Shown: piece by piece, positions 6,871-13,367 of the stretch
Position numbering within the stretch: the stretch's first letter is position 1
How the letters are laid out: each line of letters begins with the position of its first letter
Position numbers and translations under genes: made by a program
Origin: Deltaproteobacteria bacterium
GTDB lineage: Bacteria; Desulfobacterota; Desulfarculia; Desulfarculales; Desulfarculaceae
Length of the DNA stretch: 17,629 bases
Assembly (NCBI GenBank): GCA_020444165.1
Contig: JAHLLK010000094.1
Coordinates: 1-17,629 of the forward strand
Direction of reading: 5' to 3'
Notes under the pieces: model-generated
Seen by the model: the letters and a program-made list of their open reading frames with translations, nothing else
What the model was told of the DNA's origin: nothing
Database searches by the model: none

Positions 6871-8523
6871 ATGAAACCGATTCGCTACACCCAGGCCATG
6901 ATCGACGAGTTCAAGGGCAACGGCTATTGGACCGACGAGACCTTCTTTGACTTCTACAGCCGCAACGCCGCCCAGATGGGCCAGAACGAGGCTCTGGTGG
7001 ACTCCCAATACCGGGTGACTTGGTCGCAAGCCAAAGATCTGGTCAACGCCATCGCCACCGCCTGGGCCCAGGGCGGCCTGCCCAAGGACGCCCGGGTCAT
7101 CATCCAGTCGCCCAACAGTGTCTACGGCTTCCTGGCCAGGGTCGCCGCCGAGCGGGCCGGGCTCATCTCTCTGACCGTATATCCCTATCTGCGGCAACGC
7201 GAGCTGGAATACATGATGGAGCTGACCCAGGCCTCCATGGTGGTCATCCCCCACGTGTACCGCAAGTTCGACTATCTGGAGATGTACCAGGGCTTCATGA
7301 AGGAGTTTCCCAGTCTCAAGCAGGTTTACCTGTTCGACGAGCAGGTGCCCGCCGCCGCGCCGGAGGGCACCAGGAGCCTGGTGGCCACGGCGGACGAGTT
7401 CCTGGGCAGGATCGACGAGGGGCTCTTGGACTCGCGCCGCCTGGACTCCACCAGCGACGTGGCCTTGCTCACCACCACCACCGGCACCACCGGTATCCCC
7501 AAGCTGGTGGAGTGGCCTATCGCTTCACGGGTCTGCACGGCCAAGGGACGCGTAGACATCTGGGACCTGAGCCAACAGGACATAACCATGGCCGTGGCCC
7601 CTCACGCCGGCGGCGCGGCCGGCACCTTGACCTATTTCGCCGCGCCCATGGCCGGGGCCAAGACCGTCATGCTGGAGGAGTTCGATGCCCGCCTGGCCCT
7701 GGAGGTGATGGCCAAAGAGAAGGTCACGGCCATCGGCGTGGTGCCCACCCACCTGGTGCGCATGCTGGAGCAGGACGTGGAGTCCTTCGACCTCTCCAGC
7801 TTGCGTTTCATCCGCTCGGCCGGCGGATACCTGCCACCCAAGGTGGCCTCTGAGGCCGAGGAGCGCTTCAAGGCGGCCATCACCAGCGACCTGGGCACCC
7901 AGGATGTGGGCTCGGTCAGCGGATGCCGGGTGACCGACTCGGTGGAGGTGCGGCGAGGATCGGTGGGCCGTCCCCTGCCCGGCAACGTGGTGCGGCTTCT
8001 GGATGACGACGGCCAGGAGGTGTCAGAGGGCGAGCCTGGGGTCCTGTGGTTCCGGGGACCACACGCTCCCGCGGGTTATTATCGCGACGAGAAGCTTACC
8101 GGCACGGTCTTCAACCCCGATGGCTGGAGCACTACCGGCGACATCGTGAAACTGGAGCAGGGCTGCCTTTGGATCATGGGGCGCAAAAAGGACATGATCA
8201 TCAGGGGAGGGCAGAACCTCTACCCGGCCGAGATCGAGGGCATGCTAAACAATCATCCGGCCGTGGCCGCGGTGGCCGTGGTGGGCATGCCCGACGACGA
8301 GCTGGGTGAAAAGGCCTGCGCCTATGTGGTCCCCAAGACCGGCGCGAGCTTCGGTTTTTCCGATATGGTGGACTTTCTCCTGAGCAAGCAAATCGCCAAA
8401 TACAAGCTGCCGGAGCGTCTGGAGATCGTTGCCGACATGCCTACGGTGGGCGACTCGGGCAAGATCAATAAGGAAGACCTCAAGAAGGACATCGCCGCCA
8501 AGCTGGCCGGAGAGAAGGGCTGA
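6871..8523 (+). CDS. AMP-forming aryl-CoA ligase, probable 4-hydroxybenzoate-CoA ligase
   Basis: A 550-residue member of the acyl-adenylate-forming superfamily, in layout closest to EntE/DhbE-like aryl acid ligases (opening with a GYWTDET-type stretch). Motifs: phosphate loop TTTTGTTGIPK at residues 201-211, the adenine-side DLGTQDVGS, STTGDI, the hinge region GRKKDMIIRGGQNLYPAEIE from about 437, and the C-terminal SGKINKEDL whose K531 is the expected catalytic lysine. It converts an aromatic acid, ATP and CoA into the aryl-CoA, AMP and PPi. Between the carboxylase and the reductase in the modelled pathway, the likely substrate is 4-hydroxybenzoate. Benzoate or another aryl acid cannot be ruled out. 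AAGGAGG lies 10 nt before the ATG. It follows ppsB by 184 nt and is one base from the next gene. Confidence 0.88.
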   Translation: MKPIRYTQAMIDEFKGNGYWTDETFFDFYSRNAAQMGQNEALVDSQYRVTWSQAKDLVNAIATAWAQGGLPKDARVIIQSPNSVYGFLARVAAERAGLISLTVYPYLRQRELEYMMELTQASMVVIPHVYRKFDYLEMYQGFMKEFPSLKQVYLFDEQVPAAAPEGTRSLVATADEFLGRIDEGLLDSRRLDSTSDVALLTTTTGTTGIPKLVEWPIASRVCTAKGRVDIWDLSQQDITMAVAPHAGGAAGTLTYFAAPMAGAKTVMLEEFDARLALEVMAKEKVTAIGVVPTHLVRMLEQDVESFDLSSLRFIRSAGGYLPPKVASEAEERFKAAITSDLGTQDVGSVSGCRVTDSVEVRRGSVGRPLPGNVVRLLDDDGQEVSEGEPGVLWFRGPHAPAGYYRDEKLTGTVFNPDGWSTTGDIVKLEQGCLWIMGRKKDMIIRGGQNLYPAEIEGMLNNHPAVAAVAVVGMPDDELGEKACAYVVPKTGASFGFSDMVDFLLSKQIAKYKLPERLEIVADMPTVGDSGKINKEDLKKDIAAKLAGEKG

Positions 8524-8524
8524 G

Positions 8525-9766
8525 ATGTCCAGCCAGGTACTCCTGATCTCCACCCTGGACACCAAGGCCCAGGAAACCCTATACCTGCGCCAGCGCCTGG
8601 AGGCCGGGGGGGTCGAGGTCCTGCTCATGGACCTGTCCATGGGAACGCCCTCGGGACAGGCTTGTGAGATCTCCGCCGAGAAGGTGGCCGCCGCCGCCGG
8701 CTGGGACATGGCTGATATCCGGGCTTCCCGGGAAAGGGCCAAAATCACCTCGGCCATGATCCAGGGCGCCGTGAGTCTGGCCACCGAACTCTACGCCCAG
8801 GGGCGCCTCAATGCCGTGGTGGGCCTGGGGGGCTCCACGGGATCCCTCATGGCCTCGGAGGTGATGCGCGCCCTGCCTTTCGGCCTGCCCAAGCTCATGA
8901 TCTCCTCCACCGCCGCCCTGCCGGGTTTGGCCACCCGCTACATAGACACCGGGGATATCCTCTTGTTTCACACCGTGGTGGAGATCTCCGGGCTTTCACC
9001 CCTCTTGACCAACGTTCTGGACCGCGCCGCCGCCACGGCCGTAGCCCTGGCCGGAGTGCCGGCCGTCAAGCCCAGGGCCGTCAATGGCCAGAGGATGGTT
9101 GCCATGAGCATGTTCGGACCCTGCGAGCACTGCGCCCACAAAGTCCGTATCAAGCTGGAGGAGCACGGCTTTTTGGTCATCGGCTTTTCGGCGGCCGGGG
9201 TATGCGATCGCGCCATGGAAGCCATGATCTCCCAGGGGTATTTCGCGGGGGTGGTGGACCTGGCGCCCGGCGGGGTGGGTGAGCACCTCCTGGGCGGCAT
9301 GCGCTCGGCCGGTCCGCACCGCCTGGAGGCCGCGGGCCGGCTGGGCATACCCCAGATCGTGGCGCCCAGCGGCATCAACCTGATGAGCCCGCGCAAGTCC
9401 CACTATAAGCCCGATTATCACCAAAGGCCCAAATACGACATGGACCGCCTGCGCACCTTCCTGCGCCTGAACGCGGATGAGCTGCGCGAGGTGGCGCGCG
9501 CCTTTGCCGACAAACTTAACCAGGCACGCGGGCCGGTGGTGTTCCTGATCCCCACCAAGGGGTGGTGTTCCTTTGACTGTGAGGGTGGATCGGTTTACGC
9601 TCCACAAGAGGACAAACTCTTTGTTCATGAGTTAAAAAGTTTACTTAAGCCAGAAGTGATGGTGCGCGAGGTGGAGGCCAACCTGGAGGAAGATGAATTC
9701 TCCGACGCGGTGGCCAAGGCCTTCCTGGAGCTGGCGCCCGCGGCGCACCCCATGGAGATGCCATGA
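8525..9766 (+). CDS. UPF0261 (Tm-1-like ATP-binding domain) protein
   Basis: A 413-residue protein of the UPF0261 family, related to the ATP-binding domain of the tomato Tm-1 resistance protein. Marks: an N-terminal STLDTKAQETLYLRQRLEAGG stretch, a glycine-rich GLGGSTGS, MISSTAALPG, and the C-terminal half with LAPGGVGEHLLGGMRSAGP, IPQIVAPSG and FLIPTKGWCSFD. The start at 8525 leaves a one-base gap after the ligase and begins right at the family N terminus; longer in-frame starts inside the ligase were rejected. The bacterial family has no settled function. Its place inside the operon, tightly coupled on both sides, suggests a job in aromatic metabolism, perhaps handling a nucleotide or CoA-linked intermediate, but that is inference. 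Confidence 0.9.
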   Translation: MSSQVLLISTLDTKAQETLYLRQRLEAGGVEVLLMDLSMGTPSGQACEISAEKVAAAAGWDMADIRASRERAKITSAMIQGAVSLATELYAQGRLNAVVGLGGSTGSLMASEVMRALPFGLPKLMISSTAALPGLATRYIDTGDILLFHTVVEISGLSPLLTNVLDRAAATAVALAGVPAVKPRAVNGQRMVAMSMFGPCEHCAHKVRIKLEEHGFLVIGFSAAGVCDRAMEAMISQGYFAGVVDLAPGGVGEHLLGGMRSAGPHRLEAAGRLGIPQIVAPSGINLMSPRKSHYKPDYHQRPKYDMDRLRTFLRLNADELREVARAFADKLNQARGPVVFLIPTKGWCSFDCEGGSVYAPQEDKLFVHELKSLLKPEVMVREVEANLEEDEFSDAVAKAFLELAPAAHPMEMP

Positions 9767-9767
9767 G

Positions 9768-10313
9768 ATGAGCAAACCGTGGCCTTTGCTGAATTCGCGG
9801 ACCATGGCCGACATGGGACTGTTTTCGGTCAGCCGCGACCGGGCTCTTTCGCCGCGCACCAAACAGGAACGCGATTTCTGGGTGGTGCACATGCCCGATT
9901 GGCTGCAGGTGGTGGCTTTCACCGGGCAGGGGCGCGTGGTGCTGGTGCGGCAATACCGCCACGCCAGCCGCCAAAGCGGGCTGGAGGTGCCGGGCGGACT
10001 GCTGGACCCCTCGGACCCTGATCCGGCCACAGGCGCCCTGCGCGAGCTGCGGGAGGAGACGGGCTACGCTGGCGGACGTTTGGTGGAGCTGGGCAGCTTT
10101 TGGCCCCAGCCGGCCCTGCTGGCCAACCAAGTCCACTTCTTCGCGGCGGTTGGCGTGGAGCTGCGGGGCCGCCAGGAGCAGGATCCGGGGGAGGATCTGG
10201 AGGTGGTCCTGGTGGCGCCCGAGGAATTGGACCGCCTTTGGGCCGACGGCGGCATGCATAATGCCATGAGTGTGATGGCCCTGGGCTTGGCCCGCCAGGC
10301 CGGGATGTTTTAG
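9768..10313 (+). CDS. NUDIX hydrolase, ADP-ribose pyrophosphatase-like
   Basis: A 181-residue NUDIX protein. The box runs from about residue 76 (GGLLDPSDPDPATGA) to RELREETGY at 92-100. The metal-binding REXXEE core is intact. The first half is one residue longer than the GX5EX7RE standard, and the usual first glutamate is replaced, with D83 as the nearest acid. The N-terminal layout (VVLVRQYRHASR, then LEVPGG) is that of ADP-ribose/ADP-sugar pyrophosphatases, which cleave nucleoside diphosphates linked to another group. The start at 9768 follows the UPF0261 stop by one base. Role in phenol metabolism unknown; removal of stray adenylylated or CoA-linked products is possible. Confidence 0.87.
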   Translation: MSKPWPLLNSRTMADMGLFSVSRDRALSPRTKQERDFWVVHMPDWLQVVAFTGQGRVVLVRQYRHASRQSGLEVPGGLLDPSDPDPATGALRELREETGYAGGRLVELGSFWPQPALLANQVHFFAAVGVELRGRQEQDPGEDLEVVLVAPEELDRLWADGGMHNAMSVMALGLARQAGMF

Positions 10314-10324
10314 GGGAGGCTAAG

Positions 10325-10996
10325 ATGATCCTGCGTAACTGGATGGAGAAGGATCCGGTCACCGTCAGCAGCGAAACCTTGGTGGCCGAGGCAATCACCT
10401 TGGTGGTGGAGAAGAACCGGCGGGCCCTGCCGGTGGTGGACGACGGGGTGCTGCGCGGCCTGGTTACCCGCAAGGACATGCAGGGCTGCGCCACCGCGGT
10501 GGCCCGGGCGCAAAACGAACACGAAAATGAGTACTTCCTCAACCGGCTGAAGATCAAGGACATCATGATCCGCATGCCCCACACGGTCCAGGCCGGGGAC
10601 TCGGTGGAGTACTGCATGCTCAAGGGCCAAGAGGAGTTGATACGCAACTTCCCAGTGATGGAGAGCGGCAAGCTGGTGGGGCTGGTCTCCTCGCTGGAGC
10701 TGTTTTCGGCCCTGAGCAGCATCCTGGGGGCCGAGGAGATCTGGTGCGGCATCACCCTGGAGCCCATTCTCATTGAGAGCGGCACCGTCGCCAAGGTATC
10801 GCGGGTGGTGGAGGACACCGGCGCCGTGATCATGGGCGTCTTCACCATGCGTCTGCCCAATCGGCCGGAAAAGCGCGTCATCGTGCGTTTCAATGGCGGA
10901 GTGGAGGTGGATATGGTGGCCAAGGCCTTGGATGACGCTGGCTACAAGGTTTTCGAAAAGAGCAGCGCTGTACAGTCCTGCGGAACGGACTACTAG
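10325..10996 (+). CDS. ppsC: Phenylphosphate synthase subunit PpsC (tandem CBS domains)
   Basis: A 223-residue protein with CBS domain 1 at about residues 1-60 (DPVTVSSETLVAEAI, RALPVVDDGVLRGLVTRKD), CBS domain 2 at about 75-135 (MPHTVQAGDSVEYCM, FPVMESGKLVGLVSSLEL), and an ACT-like C-terminal part from about 140. Size and layout fit the 24-kDa protein 3 of phenylphosphate synthase, which stimulates the PpsA/PpsB activity. CBS pairs commonly sense adenine nucleotides, which would suit an enzyme that turns ATP into AMP. GGGAGG precedes the ATG, 11 nt after the NUDIX stop. Three genes separate it from ppsAB. If it did not serve PpsAB it would simply be a CBS regulator, but the context makes PpsC likely. 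Confidence 0.85.
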   Translation: MILRNWMEKDPVTVSSETLVAEAITLVVEKNRRALPVVDDGVLRGLVTRKDMQGCATAVARAQNEHENEYFLNRLKIKDIMIRMPHTVQAGDSVEYCMLKGQEELIRNFPVMESGKLVGLVSSLELFSALSSILGAEEIWCGITLEPILIESGTVAKVSRVVEDTGAVIMGVFTMRLPNRPEKRVIVRFNGGVEVDMVAKALDDAGYKVFEKSSAVQSCGTDY

Positions 10997-11044
10997 GCCA
11001 GGCCTGCGGCCGCAGCGCCACGGGCCTCGCTGGGTGGCAAGGGG

Positions 11045-11097
11045 CTAGCAGGCTGTTGAAAAACAGCCTGCTAGGCGCGCCATGGACCACCCCAAAC
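11045..11097. repeat. Right arm of the 53-nt inverted repeat (partner at 1-53)
   Basis: Reverse complement of 1-53 at 52 of 53 positions. Bases 11045-11074 form a perfect hairpin with 13-bp arms and a GAAA loop (CTAGCAGGCTGTT / AACAGCCTGCTAG). It lies about 50 nt after ppsC, where it could also end or stabilise the operon transcript, although no T tract follows. Together the two copies bound the carboxylase, regulator and synthase block. Confidence 0.87.
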
Positions 11098-11136
11098 AAG
11101 CTACGGCTTGTTTGGGGACCCCGGGGATGGCGCGCC
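11074..11136. repeat. Nested palindrome with a TACG-capped 12-bp hairpin
   Basis: The outer arms GGCGCGCCAT (11074-11083) and ATGGCGCGCC (11127-11136) are perfect inverted copies. Inside, CCCCAAACAAGC (11090-11101) pairs fully with GCTTGTTTGGGG (11106-11117) around TACG, the sequence of an extra-stable C(UACG)G RNA tetraloop. The left half lies within the 53-nt repeat. No T tract follows. It may be a bidirectional transcription stop, an mRNA end protector, or part of a mobile repeat. Confidence 0.8.
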
Positions 11137-11171
11137 GAATTGCGCGGCTTTGAATAAGCAAGCAATTTGGA

Positions 11172-11203
11172 AAACTTGACAAAACCACGCTTTTGTCAAG
11201 TTT
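11172..11203. repeat. 13-bp AT-rich hairpin upstream of ubiX
   Basis: AAACTTGACAAAA (11172-11184) and TTTTGTCAAGTTT (11191-11203) are perfect inverted copies around a 6-nt loop. AT-rich arms without a following T run argue against a terminator. It could be an operator or part of the repeat cluster. It also contains TTGACA, which has no clear -10 partner on the plus strand. Confidence 0.7.
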
Positions 11204-11227
11204 GGTTGAATAAGGCCATGGAGGGAC

Positions 11228-11246
11228 TTTTTCAACATCCTGCTAG
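11228..11246 (-). repeat. Partial third copy of the palindromic repeat
   Basis: The 19 nt TTTTTCAACATCCTGCTAG match the right half of the window-start hairpin with one change (t for g). The other half is replaced by unrelated sequence, so this looks like a decayed or recombined copy. It supports the idea that the element was once mobile or prone to recombination here. Confidence 0.6.
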
Positions 11247-11352
11247 AGACAGCCGACATATGCGCGCGGGCCTGGTCCGCGCCAGGACACCAGCAAAAAC
11301 TATCGGCCAGTGGCGAGGAGCTATCGGCCCTACTGCGGCGCGAGGCGGAAAA

Positions 11353-11931
11353 ATGGCAGAAACTACCGGGCAACTGCCGTTGGTGGTGGGCATATCCGGA
11401 GCCAGCGGAGTCATCTATGGGGTGGAGACGCTCAAGGTCCTGCGACGGCTGGGCCAGCCCACCCATCTCATCCTCAGCGAGGCCGGCGCGCGCAACCTGG
11501 CCATAGAAACCGAGTATACGGTGGAAGAGGTAAAGGCCATGGCCACCCAGGTGCACGAGGTCGCCAATGTGGGGGCCTGCGTGGCCAGCGGCTCTTTTCG
11601 CCACCGGGGAATGATCGTGGCCCCCTGCACCATCAAGACCCTCTCGGCCATAGCCAACTCCTTCACCTACAACCTGCTCATACGGGCCGCCGACGTAACC
11701 CTCAAGGAAAAGCGCCGGTTGGTGCTCATGGTGCGCGAGACCCCACTGCACAAGGGGCATCTGGAGCTGATGGTCAAGGCCTCCGACCTCGGCGCGCTGA
11801 TCCTTCCCCCCGTGCCGGCCTTCTATCACCAACCGCGCACCATCATGGACCTGATCCAGCAAAGTATCGGCAAGGCCTTGGACTACTTTGGCATCGAGCA
11901 TGACTTGTTCCAGCGCTGGAGCGGCGACTGA
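11353..11931 (+). CDS. ubiX: UbiX-type flavin prenyltransferase
   Basis: A 192-residue protein with the UbiX signatures: the N-terminal flavin-binding GISGASGVIYG, APCTIKTLSAIANSF, the RAADVTLKEKRRLVLMVRE stretch, and the C-terminal PPVPAFYHQPRTIMDLI. UbiX joins a dimethylallyl group to FMN, making the prenyl-FMN used by UbiD enzymes, so this gene should supply the carboxylase at 203-1612. I chose the ATG at 11353, ten residues before GISGASG; the open frame reaches back to a TTG at 11167 through repeat DNA and adds no family sequence. The ribosome site is weak (GAGGCGG). The gene lies across the inverted repeat from ppsC and 65 nt before the reductase genes, and is probably their first cotranscribed gene. 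Confidence 0.93.
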   Translation: MAETTGQLPLVVGISGASGVIYGVETLKVLRRLGQPTHLILSEAGARNLAIETEYTVEEVKAMATQVHEVANVGACVASGSFRHRGMIVAPCTIKTLSAIANSFTYNLLIRAADVTLKEKRRLVLMVRETPLHKGHLELMVKASDLGALILPPVPAFYHQPRTIMDLIQQSIGKALDYFGIEHDLFQRWSGD

Positions 11932-11996
11932 TCTGGGCGGCTTTGGCGAGCGAGGACAGCGGGCTCTAGCAGCAACCAAACATCCGGAGACCGAAG

Positions 11997-12890
11997 ATGC
12001 TTCTACCCAAATTTTCGTTTCAGCAGCCGGCCAGCCTGGACGAGGCGCTGGAGATACTGGCCCACCATGGTGAGCAAGCGGCGGTGATCGCCGGCGGCAC
12101 CGATCTGCTGGTCAACCTGAAACACAAGAACGTGTCACCTCGGCACTTGGTGGGCTTGGAGATGCTGGGGGAGCTGCAAACCATCGGCGCTGAGGGTGGC
12201 TTCTTGCTCCTGGGGCCTCGTCTGACCGCCTCGACCCTGGCCGGCAGCGACCGCCTGCGCGGCTCGGCGCGGGCCTTGGCCCTGGGGGCCTCGGTGCTGG
12301 GCTCGCCGCAGGTGCGCAACCGGGCGACGGTGGGCGGCAACGTGTGCAACGCCCGGCCGGCGGCGGATATGAGCGTGCCTCTCCTGGCCCTGGAGGCCAG
12401 CGTGCTGCTGCGCTCACGCTCCGGCCAGCGCGAGGTGCCGCTGGCGGAGTTTTTCCTGGGGCCCGGCAGCACGGCACGGCGGTCAGAGGAGCTATTGGTG
12501 GGCATCAAGGTGCCGGCGGCGGCGGAAGGTTCGGGCGGCGGCTACCAGAAGCTGGGCCTGCGCAAGGCCCTGGAGATCGCCCTGGTCAACGTGGCGGCGG
12601 TGCTGACCCTGGAGGGGGACGGCAAGACGATCAAGACCGCCCAGGTGGCCCTGGGTTCGGTGGCGCCCACGCCCATACTCTCACCTGGGGCGTCCCAAGC
12701 GCTGGCGGGGCAAGCGGCCGGGCCGCAGGCCTTCGCCGAGGCGGGGCGGGCGGCGGCGGCTGACGCGCGGCCCATCGATGACCATCGCGGCTCGGCGGAG
12801 TACCGGCGGCAGATGGTGGAGGTTCTCACCGGCCGGGCCCTGGCGCAGGCCTGGCAAGCGGCCCGCGGGGTCCAGGAGGTTATGTCATGA
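11997..12890 (+). CDS. FAD-binding subunit of a molybdenum hydroxylase, 4-hydroxybenzoyl-CoA reductase beta-like (HcrB-like, lacking the 4Fe-4S insert)
   Basis: A 297-residue protein of the CoxM/XdhB FAD subunit family. Marks: AGGTDLL at residues 32-38 and TVGGNVCNARPAAD at about 111-124, both FAD-contact regions, then the usual C-terminal domain with EYRRQMVEVLTGRAL. Its job is to pass electrons between the Fe-S subunit and an external partner. In classical 4-hydroxybenzoyl-CoA reductase this subunit is longer (about 324 residues in Thauera) and has a cysteine-rich insert binding an extra 4Fe-4S cluster. Here C117 is the only cysteine in the whole protein, so that cluster cannot exist. The next gene overlaps the stop by ATGA. 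It could belong to another aryl-CoA or N-heterocycle hydroxylase. Confidence 0.88.
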   Translation: MLLPKFSFQQPASLDEALEILAHHGEQAAVIAGGTDLLVNLKHKNVSPRHLVGLEMLGELQTIGAEGGFLLLGPRLTASTLAGSDRLRGSARALALGASVLGSPQVRNRATVGGNVCNARPAADMSVPLLALEASVLLRSRSGQREVPLAEFFLGPGSTARRSEELLVGIKVPAAAEGSGGGYQKLGLRKALEIALVNVAAVLTLEGDGKTIKTAQVALGSVAPTPILSPGASQALAGQAAGPQAFAEAGRAAAADARPIDDHRGSAEYRRQMVEVLTGRALAQAWQAARGVQEVMS

Positions 12891-13363
12891 GCAAACTGCG
12901 CATCGTGTTGATGGTCAACGACCAGGAGTACGAGCTGTTGACCGAGGCCAACCGGACCCTCTCGCAGGTGCTGCGCGAGGACCTGGAACTGACGGGGACC
13001 AAGCAAGGCTGCGGGGTCGGTGACTGCGGGTCCTGCACGGTGCTCTTGGACGGCCAGGCGGTCAACTCATGCCTGGTTCTGGCGGCGCAGGCCCAGGGCC
13101 GACGGGTGACGACCATCGAGGGGCTGGCCGCAGGCCCGGGCCTGCACCCCCTGCAGGAGGCCTTCGTGGACAAGGGCGCCATCCAGTGCGGATTCTGCTC
13201 GCCGGGCATGATCCTTTCGGCGGCGTCCCTGCTCAAAGACAATCCCTCGCCCAGTCGGCTGGAGATACGCCAGGGGCTGAGCGGCAATCTGTGCCGCTGC
13301 ACGGGGTATCAGAAGATCGTGGAGGCGGTGGAAGAGACCGCGCTCAAGCTGGGTGGGAGGTAG
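12887..13363 (+). CDS. 2Fe-2S subunit of a molybdenum hydroxylase (HcrC-like)
   Basis: A 158-residue protein with two 2Fe-2S clusters. The N-terminal plant-ferredoxin-type set is C42, C47, C50 and C62 (GCGVGDCGSC). The C-terminal set is C101, C104, C136 and C138 (QCGFCSPG, GNLCRCTGY). All eight ligands are intact and the length is typical of CoxS/HcrC proteins. It carries electrons between the FAD subunit and the molybdenum centre; in 4-hydroxybenzoyl-CoA reductase the flow runs toward molybdenum, opposite to xanthine dehydrogenase. Its ATG overlaps the stop of the FAD subunit gene (ATGA), showing translational coupling, and the large subunit starts 4 nt after its stop. Confidence 0.95.
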   Translation: MSKLRIVLMVNDQEYELLTEANRTLSQVLREDLELTGTKQGCGVGDCGSCTVLLDGQAVNSCLVLAAQAQGRRVTTIEGLAAGPGLHPLQEAFVDKGAIQCGFCSPGMILSAASLLKDNPSPSRLEIRQGLSGNLCRCTGYQKIVEAVEETALKLGGR

Positions 13364-13367
13364 AGAA

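Noticed and set aside
11167..11352. Longer UbiX starting at a TTG in the repeat region
   Set aside because: The extra 62 residues come from palindromic repeat DNA and precede the family N terminus; ATG 11353 fits the usual length.
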